NCBI GenBank assembly: GCA_963965975.1
Contig: OZ014419.1
Coordinates: 3,871,677-3,935,676 of the forward strand
Reading direction: 5' to 3'
Source: Xestospongia bergquistia
Taxonomy: Eukaryota; Porifera; Demospongiae; Haplosclerida; Petrosiidae
Length of the DNA: 64,000 nucleotides
Part shown: positions 21,920-32,965 of the stretch, in pieces
Layout of the letters: every line of letters begins with the position of its first letter
Numbering within the stretch: the stretch's first letter is position 1
Position numbers and translations under genes: made by a program
The notes under the pieces: model-generated
Databases searched by the model: none
The model's input: only the letters and a program-made list of their open reading frames with translations
What the model was told of the DNA's origin: nothing

Positions 21920-24900
21920 GAAAATGAGGAGTCTAATCACATAGAAAGTAGAGAGTCAAAAGAATTACAGAGATTGCTTCGGAAACCTAATGTTCAGGTC
22001 TACTATATGCACAACTTTTTGATATTTATGTACATGTAGTAATGCTAACTGTTTGAGGTGTTTTCTTGTGAAATCCACTTTAAAAAGATTCCCTTTCTCT
22101 CTCTCTCTCTAGGCAACTTTGTTCTGTCATGATAAAATTGTCACACAAGATCTCTATGTTCCTTCGACATACTTCCCTAAATCAGCTCAAGACAAAGAAG
22201 ACATCATTCTATTTCACTCACCTCAAAATCTTCATGATCCTACTCTTTTTGTATCTCGAGAAGCCTCTCTCAGTCGAGAAAAACCCAGCAGTAGAAAGGG
22301 AAATGCAACTATTGTCTACTTAGAGAGAAGTAACAGACCTTTAGTAAGTTTAACTGCATGTAAGAATTGGTTTCATTTAACCTAGACATTTTATTGTATT
22401 TACTTCCCATCTTCTTCATTAATATGCCATAATTACAGGGTTGTACCATCTATAAACAAGGAGATGCTGTTTATGTTGGCAAGTTATTGAAAGGCTGTGA
22501 TGCTGAGTAAAGCCGTGAGTATAGCAATATATATGTTTGGATTTTAGTTAAAATTTTTCAATTGGGATATATTAGCTATGTTCTAGATTGACATTGTTAC
22601 ACCTCAGTGAGCCAGATTTTTTATATACTATCTGCTTATGTCAATGTTGAAATGTTGTTATAACATACTTTATGATTATAATTTAAGGTAAAAATATCTG
22701 AAATTTTTTCCAGCTTTTTTTGATGGAATCATGTAAAGATACTTGTTCTAATAATTTATCATGCTTTAAAAAATTTTTTAAACCCTAGTACTTTGCAGAA
22801 ATGTAGTTTGATTCCTTAATATCTGCAATGCTTTGGAGACGTCAAATAATAATATTAAAGAACCTAGAGAGCTGAAACGTTTGAAAATTAAAGATGAAGT
22901 CAATTACTACAATTATATGGATGGATTTATTTCTACAAAAATATTTGACATTTTTACAAAGCTATAAACCTTGTTACTTTAATCACTATCATTATTATAT
23001 GTTATACAAATCGTACAAAGAAATGCATCGTAAAAGTACTACATATTGATCATTTTCGTTCTTGAACTTGTCAGCAGGTTGTTACATTATCCATAGAATC
23101 AAAAATCACAACAACAGTATCCAACAGTGCAAAAGTCGCCATCTTGATAATGAATAATCGATTTTCATTAATTAAAGACAATGAATACACTTAGTGTCAG
23201 GTTATTGATAAGTGACTTTCGCGGGGTTAAAATAGTTAAATAAAATGTATTAATTATTATTACTATTATTATTATTATTATTATTGTTCGTAGTCTTATG
23301 TGCCTTCATCTCAAAGCAGACCATGCTTTAATAACAATAATAACAATAATAATAAAAATAGTAATAATATATTTAAATATTTTAACCCCGCGAAAGTCTC
23401 ACCTGACACTAAGTGTATTCATTGTCTTTAATTAATTAAAATCGATTATTCATTATCAAGGTGGCGACTTTTGCACTGTTAGATACTGTTGCTGTGATTA
23501 TTAGATTGATGGTAAATCTTAACAGCTTGTGATTTGCATAATTACATTAACATGTACTATCTAGTCTGGAGAAGCTGGCAAGATACTGGTTTTCACATTA
23601 ATTCCAGTTCATGATGACAGTGTTGATGTAGATTATGAAGAGATCAAATCTCATACATTATTTCATGAGACTTTCTGTACATAGTAAATAAATTGATTTA
23701 TTTCTTCTTACAGAAATATGTCCGAGCTCATTTTGGATACAACGGTCAATTGGACGAAGAAATTCCCTGCAAAGAATTAGGACTTAATTTCACTAAAGGA
23801 GAAATATTAGAAGTATCTAATCAAGACGATCCAGACTGGTGGCAGGTACTATTATTAGGCACTTTTACTAACTCTCATAACTATTATACCCTTAGGCACG
23901 TAAAATTTTTGATGATGGAGGTGAATCTCTTCCTGGTCTAATTCCTGCAAGACATCTTCAACAAAAGTATATAGTATAAGTTATCATCATGGTGGTCCTA
24001 CTTTGTTCCTATAGGAGAGAAGTACTAAGAGAATCATATGTTGTGTCAATAGCTATGGAAGAAAAAAATAGAAGAAAAGGTCAGTTAACTACTCACCTAA
24101 TGACTTTAGTATTCCATCTGGCAAGTTTCATGTGTGATGGTGTCTATTGTTGTGTGCAATTTTCAAAAAATTAAACCACAAACATTTATTACCAAAACAT
24201 TGTCCTGCCACAATTGAGCAAGCTTTGACACTTAGTAAAGCAATGGCATTGCCTTCTACTCGTACCTTTTCAACATTAATGTTCTTTGCATCTCATTTAT
24301 ATTGTCCTGGTCTTACAAATTTAGGACTTTTATCAAAGTTTTCTCGAAGGAAGAAAAAGAAGATATATTATAATCAGGGACCAAAGAGTGGAGGTAATTA
24401 TACATGTAATTGTATATTTACCAATGTAAGATATTGGTAATACATTGTATAACAACCTTCATTCTTTTTAGTTTTTCAGTCAGTTGGACATGAAGTTGCC
24501 ACGTATGAGGATGTAGTCAAATTGATGCCTGATTCAACTAGAAAAAGACCCATTGTATTAATAGGTGAGTATATTTATTTTGTTTGTTTTTCATTTGGAT
24601 AGATATATTAAAGTCTCTTCACATTAATTTGACTTTGCTGCTCTACAATAACTTTGTCTTTTCTCGTTCAATTTTAAAATATTAAATTAATCTAAAAAAT
24701 ACATGAAATCAATTTCAAAAGTTAGTTGCATTACCCATAAACAAAGTACTTTCATTAGGACAAACATTAAAAATGTGACAGAACCAACAAAATGATTTAC
24801 AAGATCAAAGTTAACATAAATATAATGCATTTTTTGCTTCACATTTTGTTTACAATAAACACTTTTATTAAGTAAAGTTATAACTCATTCATTCTTGTCA

Positions 24901-26033
24901 CTTTAGGTGCCCCTTGTGTGGGTCGCCATACATTAATGAAGAAACTAATGGACTCAAATCCCAGACATTATTTAGCTTGTATTCTTCGTAAGTTTTATAC
25001 AATGACTAAATAAAAATATGTTATCTTAACTATAATAGATACGACACGACCAATGTGTTCAGGTGAGATGAATGGAAGTGAATTTCATTTTGTATCTCGA
25101 GAAGAAATGGAGCGTGACATTCAAGCTAACAAATTTTTAGAGTATGGAGAAAGTAAAGGTCATCTTTATGGACTCTCTGTTAATGCTGTTAAAGAGAGTA
25201 AGTGAAAATAACAAAGTCCCCACCTTCATCCTCAGATGAGTGATAGCTGTAGATGGTACACTACTCAATGCTACATATTTAATATGAGTCACTTGTATAT
25301 TGTTGTACAACAAGTCTGTTTATACATGCATCACTTCTAATACCTATTTTCAAATTAATTGTTTACACAATTTTTATTTCCAGGCCCTCAAAGTGATTGG
25401 TTCTTCAGGCCTAATGCCCTATATTATTTATATTGCATCACCTCAACTTCATAGACTGCAAATGACTAGACGTGTAACATCTGAAAAACTCAAGAAGAAA
25501 CTTCACACATCAGTTTCTGCCAAAGGATTGAATAAAGAAGTTCGTCCATTTACTGTAAGTAGTGTTGTTTTAGTTTTTGTTTTTACCTCCTGGTACACTA
25601 CACATAGCAAGTGTTCCTAAGATTGGTTTGGATCATATGTTAACTATATTTGTTATGGTAGTTTTCCTTATTTTACTATATTGTTGTATGTGAATTTCGA
25701 GAGTGACCAATAATTAAACCACACACGTTAACCACTGACGCGACTTCATCTTTGTAATTGTCCAAACCATTTTATAGTTTGATTATTCTGGCCTCATGTT
25801 CATTAACATCATGATCCTCCATACACCATTAAAATAGTGATCTTGTGTTACTTCACCTTCTACAGGAATCTGAACTACTTCAGCTTTATCATGCTAGTCA
25901 AGAGATTCAAGCTGAGTATGGTCATTACTTTGATTGGATGATAGTCAATGATAACTTACAAGTTGCTTCAGACATGTTAATAGAAGTAGCAAGGAGAATA
26001 GAGGAAGAACCTCAATGGATTCCTGCTAGTTAG
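21920..26033 (+). pseudogene. p55-class MAGUK (L27-PDZ-SH3-GUK) pseudogene
   Basis: Membrane-associated scaffold family that organises polarity and junction complexes. Exons: 21,920-21,997 and 22,113-22,343 (L27: LQRLLRKPNVQ / ATLFCHDKIVTQDLYVP; PDZ start ATIVYLERSNRPL); 22,439-22,514 (GCTIYKQGDAVYVGKLLKGC, stop TAA at 22,508); 23,561-about 23,660 (PDZ end, GKILVFTLIPV); 23,714-23,845 and 23,896-23,966 (SH3: YVRAHFGYNGQLDEEIPCKE, DPDWWQ, GLIPARHLQQK); 24,015-24,079; 24,325-24,393 (KKKKIYYNQ hook); 24,472-24,564; 24,907-24,987; 25,039-25,197; 25,384-25,554; 25,866-26,033 (GUK, GHYFDWMIVNDNL ... EPQWIPAS). Defects: 5' end cut by the satellite, PDZ middle eroded, no phase-0 donor after the PDZ end, no exon for the 'SGKxCxLDxxPQ' piece of GUK, and TAG where SWV is expected. 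Most splice phases still agree, so decay is recent. The exact p55 paralogue is not resolved. Confidence 0.88.
23104..23499. mobile_element. Foldback (long-TIR) element in a MAGUK intron
   Basis: The two ends are inverted copies of about 135 bp: AATCACAACAACAGTATC at 23,104 mirrors GATACTGTTGCTGTGATT ending at 23,499, and the match continues through 'aaaagtcgcca', 'gacaatgaatacacttagtg' and 'tttcgcggggtta'. The arms differ at only a few bases. The loop is AT-rich with ATT trinucleotide runs and no reading frame. A clear target duplication is not visible. It lies between the two PDZ exons, where the missing PDZ middle would be expected. Confidence 0.87.
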
Positions 26034-26507
26034 GTAGAAGAAGTGTAAATGAGAAATTTGAAATTAATATTACTATCATTTCATATTGTTTCCCCAATTT
26101 CTTTTAATTCTGTGGTGTTCTTGTATTGTATTGTGATATTTTTTTTCTAACATAACAATACAAATCATGTTCAGAACTATATTGTTTATTTCATTCCATT
26201 CACTAATTATAAATACATGTCTCCTCTGTTTGTATAATCACTGTTTGTTTTGTTAATAGTTACATATTAAAGGAGGTGTGGCTAATAAAACTCAAATCAG
26301 AATGCAGAAATTCAATCACGTGAACACTACAGTCATCACATGACTCGTTCAGAATTGCATTGCTTTATATTAGACTAATGAAATAATACTTAAGGTAGGG
26401 TAGCCTGTTAATGAAGGAATTGTTGTATTGAGTATGGATTGTGTTAGACTTGTGATGTGTTTTGTCTTGTCTTCTTAGATGTTATTTGTACCTGTCTCCT
26501 TTGTTAG
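26034..26507 (+). other. 3' flank of the MAGUK remnant
   Basis: After the TAG the frame would reach VEEV and TAA at 26,046, close to the usual family end. AT-rich sequence follows with AATAAA at about 26,286 as a possible polyadenylation signal. I see nothing else. Confidence 0.4.
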
Positions 26508-26958
26508 GATGCATGCATGGAATGCTATTAAAAATGGCTCCAGAACCTTAGACTCATATATTAATGCAAGTAAACACCTTGCTGTCTCCTTTGATTAATT
26601 TTAATAATTTTATTCTTTTATTTAGACATCTTAGTTTAGACATTCTGGGATACATTTGATGTTAAGCACGTATTGCAATACCATTCAGAAGTAGGAGGAT
26701 ATTTGATGTTAATACAGGTCCTATTGAATGTAAGTGAAATTATTGTAATCGTTATGTTGGATCAAACGTTATTGAAAGACAAAACATGTTTAATTTATAC
26801 ATTCTTTGTCTTAATAAATGTACCTGTGATACCACTCTTCACATAAGTCACAGTGTATCATATTCATTGTTATATAATTTATAGGTCCATTCATTTCTTT
26901 TTATTTATATATCAAAAAACAAGTAAAACAATTCTTTACATTACATATTTTGATATAC

Positions 26959-27082
26959 CTCTCTGTAAGAATGCATACCAAGCATGATCAGTGAAATAAT
27001 TCTTCACATCATTAATAGCATTGTCAATGATTTCATCTGGTAATGATGTTAAAAGATTATTTGTAGTAATTAGTTGTCCATG
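26959..27082 (-). pseudogene. Unidentified exon remnant on the minus strand
   Basis: Open over 124 bp between a good acceptor (TTTCAG) and a GTATAT donor, reading HGQLITTNNLLTSLPDEIID then NAINDVKNYFTDHAWYAFLQ. Composition and splice edges look genuinely coding. I do not recognise the protein. It may belong with the remnant at 27,529-27,746 on the same strand. Confidence 0.4.
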
Positions 27083-27528
27083 CTGAAACATGGTTTAGAT
27101 ACTTTTTTGATCGACACTCATGACTAGAGTTTATATGACACAAGAATTATATATAGTGCAGTAATAAATTCATTGTTCATGTCACCATTGTAGTATCAAC
27201 TAGTATCCTCAAGTTTTTGTGCATAATTACTTAACCAACAGCTTTTCATTTTTACAGTTAAATCTCACTATCACATCTAAAATATGTATTATGTATACAG
27301 TGTTTATTGAAAATAAACATATAAGTTACTACTTATCTTGAGTGATTAAAGTTTGATAGAAGTGACTGTTTAAGCTCATGTTTTGTTTGTTGGTTGGTTT
27401 AGTAGTTTTTGTTGATGGAATTACACACTGTTTTCAAGTTGAGAAGAATGGTTTTATGGATACAGTGCTTTGTTTGCTGGTTCATTTGATAGTTTATTGA
27501 ATGCCGTGATGCTTCTGTTATATTGACT

Positions 27529-27746
27529 TCAAAAAGCTGCTCTTTTATTCCTTTTTGTTTCTTGCAGGATATCTTCATCTGTACATTGATCTAATAAGGC
27601 ATATAGATGATTCATATCTCTCTGTATGTCTTTTTTCATGGCATTTGTTGTAGTAAATTCTCTAAGACTTTTACTTCATGGAATATTTTCTAATTCCCAA
27701 TATCGAGTGACTTCAAAGAGACAATTGATGGTTCTACTGGAATATG
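27529..27746 (-). pseudogene. Unidentified coding remnant on the minus strand
   Basis: Reads EVTRYWELENIP, stop TGA, SKSLREFTTTNAMKKDIQRD, MNHLYALLDQCTDEDILQET, KRNKRAAF, stop. The LLD..DEDILQE.K piece vaguely recalls SAPS-domain phosphatase-6 regulatory proteins, but the rest does not and I leave it unassigned. The in-frame stop suggests decay. Confidence 0.35.
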
Positions 27747-28019
27747 ATTTAGGTGAGAGTTTGATAACAAGGTGAATGTCTTTAGACACTGTTACATTGA
27801 GAAGAGAGTCAGAACATGTACATGTATACTTGTTTATACAAACATTGCATTCCTTACATCATATATGACAATTTTGACAAATTGTCTGTTATTTTTTGAT
27901 GTGTAGTGGTTTTCAGGTTTTGATGTAGAGGAAATTGTCCATTCATTATACTGAGTTTCTTTTACAACTTATATTGAAAGCTTTAATCTATGTACATGTC
28001 TGTTGTTAATGATACTGAC

Positions 28020-28920
28020 TTGGGTTCATACCATGAGATCAATTCCCATGAGATCAACTCCCTTTGAATAATAATTAAATTCACACACTTAACTTTATCA
28101 AAGACCTAACTTCTTTGAGCAATTAACTTTAACTTATCAAAATCTAGTCATACCTTCACAAGTGTAAAACTTCTCCACAGTTACATGTCCCAATTATATG
28201 TCTGAATTTGTCGAAATATATGAGATGGAGTCAGCCAGCTTTACCTTTATCACCCCCACCCCTGGTTGGCTCTAGCTTGGTAAGTAAACTGATTGTAGTT
28301 ACTTATTTAAGAAGTTATATTAAAGATAAGGTATTATAAAAGCCAGAGAGTATTATAGTTTCAATTAAACATCATAGGTGTAAGAACAATTTTGTCATTG
28401 GGAGGCACATGTGTAACATTTTAACATTGTTCAGTTTAACAATGAAGTATTTCAAAAACAAACAAAATAAAATCTTCTTTTGTCATTTACACTGACAAAA
28501 ATTTTTGAAATGTTTTTACATAAAATGTGCATCTACAGGTGTAAATTATATTCTGAGGATAGGGATTGAAAAGTGGCTAATCTAAATCAGTTGATTGTGA
28601 AACCATCTCACAATATACCAAAAATATTGGGGGGTGGCGTGCCCCTTGTGCCCCTCCTGTTCCTACAACAATGAACATGTATTGCACAATTTACACTTCG
28701 AAAAGGTTAGTTTCAAAAGAAATTGAATCCTATACCATTCGTTCTTAACTTTCATGATATGTTAGCCTCACTACCATACCATCCAGTCTCAGTCCCATAA
28801 TGTCCATTCCAATCCCATACCATTTCCTTATTCCAAAACAATCCAGTCTTACCCATTCCTATACTACCATTACTTTTCAGTGTATTCATTCTAATCCCCA
28901 ATAATTCATCTCATGTTTCT
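28020..28920. other. Non-coding AT-rich stretch with small direct repeats
   Basis: Two copies of 'catgagatcaa(t/c)tccc' near 28,030-28,060, and an irregular CCATACC/CCATTCC-rich run at about 28,750-28,880. No gene or element ends are recognised. Confidence 0.4.
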
Positions 28921-29227
28921 CTAGGTCAACAATTAAATGGCAAGAGAGGGAGGAGGTCAGAATTGCACTAACAGCTGCTGAAGAGAGTAGCATGATACAG
29001 TTATGATTAGAAATATGTCTACCTAATGTCTACCTAATTTTTGGTAGTTGGGTGATGGAAAATCTATTAATCCATGCACTTAAAAAAGTGGGCATTTGTC
29101 CAGCTGGATTTATTGTCATAAATAAGGTGAAAATTCCGACTTCATAAGTAGCTAATGTAAACATAAATGACAGAATTGATCTTTAGAATTAATCATATAA
29201 TTATATATAATTATGATTGTTATATTA

Positions 29228-29492
29228 ATGCCAATAAAAATAATATTAAATATATGATATGAGTGGTGAGAGATGATGGAATTATTGGCGTTTCAGCTGA
29301 TGCCCATTAACCAGAATAATGAGTAATGAATATAGTAACGAAGGATATGATAAAATTGGATCTGTAATGATCCTTGTATCAACAACTGATATGTGTGACA
29401 CATACCAGTTGTTTGATCCAAACTACAATGATAGATGTGACCATGAGCCCATATAGCAGAAAGCTCAAGGTACCTCATGTTTTTATTGGCTT
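29228..29492. repeat. Possible small foldback repeat
   Basis: GCCAATAAAAA near 29,230 is mirrored by TTTTTATTGGC near 29,485, and the centre holds an inner inverted pair (ACAACTG…CAGTTGT around TGTGTGACACA). This could be a short MITE, but the arms between are poorly matched. Confidence 0.35.
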
Positions 29493-30029
29493 CCGATATG
29501 ATTACTCATTGAATGCTATATGAATGGGTAGATATTGATTGTGTGCATGAATTGAGGACTATAATAAGGTTGTCTTACAATTCTTTCTTTATATAGCACC
29601 TGTAATTCAACAGATCCATATGCTAAATTGAATAATACTTTTGGTATAATAAAAAAATTAGTGTACAATGATGTATATTGTTGCAATTATATTATAATCA
29701 TGGTAATTAACACTAAATTGTCACAAGGAAATGCAAACTATCTACTAATCCAAGTGAAGTCTCCCTTCTGTCATCACCTCCACATCCTCCTGCTCTGCCC
29801 ATTCAAACACAAACAGAACCTATATTATATAGTTTATTATTTTGATATTAACATGTATACAAATCTGATAATGCATCAGTGTTCAAGATTGTACTGATGA
29901 AATTATACCTAGTTCTTAATGGATTAGCATCACTTTGCATTGTTACAAACAAAATAAATAGACAATGTACTGACAGATAGAATATGTGTTTTAATGTCAG
30001 TTTATTTTTACTATGATTTTATCACGCAT

Positions 30030-30180
30030 TGTAGCCAATGAACTGAGCATGCTCAGTTTAACACGCTGCTTTCAGTTTTAGTAAACTGAGCATGCTCAGT
30101 TCAACAAACCGCTAAAGTGACGCAATTTTTAGTCCTATGCATTAGGTAGACCGCCTCATTTCTGCAAGATGACTATGCCT
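30030..30180 (+). promoter_or_regulatory. Promoter-like stretch with paired 16-bp palindromes
   Basis: A CCAAT box (30,035-30,039) precedes ACTGAGCATGCTCAGT at about 30,042-30,057 and again at 30,085-30,100. Each contains GAGCATGCTC, which fits the p53-family half-site RRRCWWGYYY. An ATG follows at 30,170 and opens only a 37-codon frame (MTMPIGPVLLQDRYVLKKKS…) that I do not recognise. The stretch is less AT-rich than its surroundings. Function is inferred from sequence form only. Confidence 0.35.
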
Positions 30181-30933
30181 ATTGGACCGGTGCTACTGCA
30201 GGACCGATATGTTTTAAAGAAGAAGAGCACAACCGTGCTGCTGTCTACAGTCCGTCACTTTTGTATCCAGTCAAGCTAATATGTACCTATCCTTCAATTC
30301 TCGTTCACCTCTAATGCAGAAAAACATTACAGTCAACTCGAGGGCAACGACAAAAAGTACGCTTTGTTCCAGCACGTACACAAGCAGAGAAAGTATTCAG
30401 GTCAGAGTAAACGTACGCCATGTGTATATGTGGAAAGCCTAATTCAGATATTTTATAGCTTTGTTTGGCCCCGACAGTTGCTGTTGTTTCACATACTTAT
30501 AGCCTCTTCTAGCTACTTTATGACTAGATACCCTTTGATCTGTTGATGCTGCCTTATTCTATAGTAAGTTTAGTTCTACCTCAGTTTAAGTCAATATTTA
30601 GTTGGCCTATGCAGTGTAGCATCGATCTGAGGTAGACTTGTACAGAAAGCTGTTATATTGATTGATTGTATTCAGAGTATACGTAGAGAGGATTTTTCTG
30701 TCCTAAACACAACTAAATGGCTAGTGCTAAGTACATGAACTCTGTGGGTCCAATAGTCTAATTTTAGACTAGTTCTGTGACATGTACATATATAAACCTA
30801 TTCATATACAAATATCTTGTTACTAGTTCTGTGGCATATTCTTTTACAATATGGTATAACCTTACATGTACATGTTTGAATGTCTAATTACCCATATCAC
30901 ATAATGTCCTAATTATATGACCCAATACATACA

Positions 30934-32965
30934 AATATTTTAATACCCAACCTTATGTAGTACAATCAGGGTTTCATTTAGGGAGGGTAAGGGGGCATTG
31001 CCCCCCCCCTTGCCAGAGTCATGCCCCCCTTTGAAATTAGGTTAGCCTTTTTTTTCAAGGGGTAATTTGATGTAGTGAATACAGAACTGAAACTCAACAC
31101 AAGGAATATACATCATAAGATAACCTTAGGCTAAACACAACAAAAATTTTCTGGAGGGGCATGCTTCCAGACTCCCCTAGAAGGCGCGCTGTTGCACACA
31201 ATTCCTTCACCTCTCTAAGTATTATTTTGCCCCTCTCCCCTTGTCCATTTTTCTAAATGAAACCTTGACAATACAACCTAGCCCTGTTTACATGTATACA
31301 AACCTCATACAACCATCTCCTGCAGCTGTTCTATAAGACTTTGTATTATGTTATATTATTGTCTATACCCTACATTCATTAGTTTTTCAGTATTTTTGTA
31401 GACTAAAATGATGTTCTATTGTTTTCTTGATATATCTTAAATATTATAGTCTTGTAGTGTATGACCCACAGAGTTCATGTACTCCTCTTCCTCTTGCTAT
31501 TCTTGTTCCTGCTGTCTTGTGTGGTTGTTGTATATTATTCCTACATATTCCAACATTGTTTCTACTAGATAATGCTTGTATCAGTATTTTTACTGGAGTC
31601 TATAATTTTACTCCAGTTCTCTTACTAGCATCTAAAATTTTACTTCTTTTTACTGACATCTGTAATATTATTCCAGTTCTTTTACTGACATCTATAATTT
31701 TACTCTAATTCTTTTACTGGCGTCTCTAGTAGTGTTGTTTAGTTAACTATAACAAAAACTAAAATGCATTTTAGTAAGTCTAAATCTTTTAATTAACTAT
31801 GACTAAAAACAGCTAAATCTATTTTGCACAACTTACTTTAACTATAACTAAAACTAAAATTCTCGGACATTTTAGTGAACATTAAATTTTACACAAATTG
31901 ATGTGAAGAGTGAAAAATATAAGATTACCAAAAAGCTGGCAATTTTCATTGGAAGCACAAGTGTGCCATATAGCATTGTTGAAAGCCAGGTTTGAAGGTT
32001 AGGTTTTATAGCAGATGTCTATGAAATATAAACTCTTCTCTTTATCCCTACCAACTAAGTAATTTTAATATACAACAGACTCTTGTCAATTTATAATAAT
32101 TATTATTGCTCTGTTATAATAAGTATTTTTCATTTTATAGTAGGACTGTTTTCTATTGGAGATGACCATCAACTAATTGAGAGTTATAAACTCAAGAATT
32201 TAAATGATACCTTCTTTTAGGATAAGAGTAGAATTGGTCTGTTTACTGACTGGTCTATTGGAGATGATTATCATACTTCTAGTAAGTTAATAGAAACACT
32301 TATGTTAAATAATGTTTTTACTGTTTGTTCTCTCCTATTATAATAGTAATTTATTCTACATCAACATGTGATGATCTGGATCTAGTATAGTCCTATGATA
32401 TACTATTTATGACTAGACTGGAGATGATGTAGTGAAGTTCTCTAATAACTACTCTGTGTAAGATTGAAAATCAAACTGCGCATTTTTATTCTCTAGTTGT
32501 TTTTATTCTCTAGTTGCAACATGTTCTAGTTGAGTGCTGGGAATGATGATAGCTGTATCATAATACTTATACTATGTTATAAGTACGATCACTTTTGTCA
32601 CTCTAATAGGTTTATGATCTAATCTACATTAAGTTATGACTACTGTAAGTTGACTTATTTAATAGTAGAATTTTCTACTGAATGAACTATTTAATAGGAT
32701 GGACAGGTTTAATGATCACTGGTAGTGATGATCTGATGTACCAGATGACAAAAATCAAGTACTACTATTGTTTTCCATGTGGATAAAGAGCTGTAAATCT
32801 ACCAATTCATCTTGTCCTTTGAGTTAATCTCTTTAGCCAAAGAATTTGTTTAAAGCTTTCGTTATTATCCAGAAAGATCAGAATTACTTTATTACTAGAA
32901 TTCCTTTATTACTGGCATCTAAAAATGTACTACAGTATTTTTACTGGCATTTAGAATTTTACTTC
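30934..32965 (+). repeat. 2,032-bp direct tandem duplication, copy 1
   Basis: Begins at 'aatattttaatacccaacc' and is repeated, with no difference that I can find by eye, from 32,966. It includes a MITE (30,967-31,267), a run of 32-bp minisatellite motifs (31,568-31,730) and AT-rich sequence. The copies meet at a short shared AATATTTT. No supported gene: the 93-codon frame at 31,427 is minisatellite-derived. Confidence 0.93.
30967..31267. mobile_element. MITE with 15-bp inverted ends
   Basis: CAGGGTTTCATTTAG at the left is mirrored by CTAAATGAAACCTTG at the right, with ACAAT on both outer sides as a possible short target duplication. The interior has a G-run/C-run hairpin (about 30,982-31,005) and no coding capacity. 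CAGGG-type ends suggest a hAT-like element, but the duplication length does not confirm it. Duplicated at 32,999-33,299. Confidence 0.65.

Larger units (their letters stand above)
26508..29126 (+). pseudogene. INTS2: Exon remnants, probably Integrator complex subunit 2
   Basis: Four stretches with splice-like edges: 26,508-26,569 (HAWNAIKNGSRTLDSY), 26,626-26,729 (stop TAG, then VLQYHSEVGGYLMLIQVLLN), 28,925-29,027 (REEVRIALTAAEESSMIQL, stop TGA, LEICLP) and 29,048-29,126 (WVMENLLIHALKKVGICP). The third matches from memory the INTS2 segment that ends in LLEICLP, and the first two are compatible in order with the region just before it. Integrator processes snRNA and other transcripts in the nucleus. 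Two stops and missing exons make it dead. The fourth exon is unassigned. No other part of the ~1,200-residue protein was found. Confidence 0.45.

Noticed and set aside
29293..29478. 61-codon minus-strand frame
   Set aside because: It lies within a foldback-like repeat and has no coding signature or splice context.
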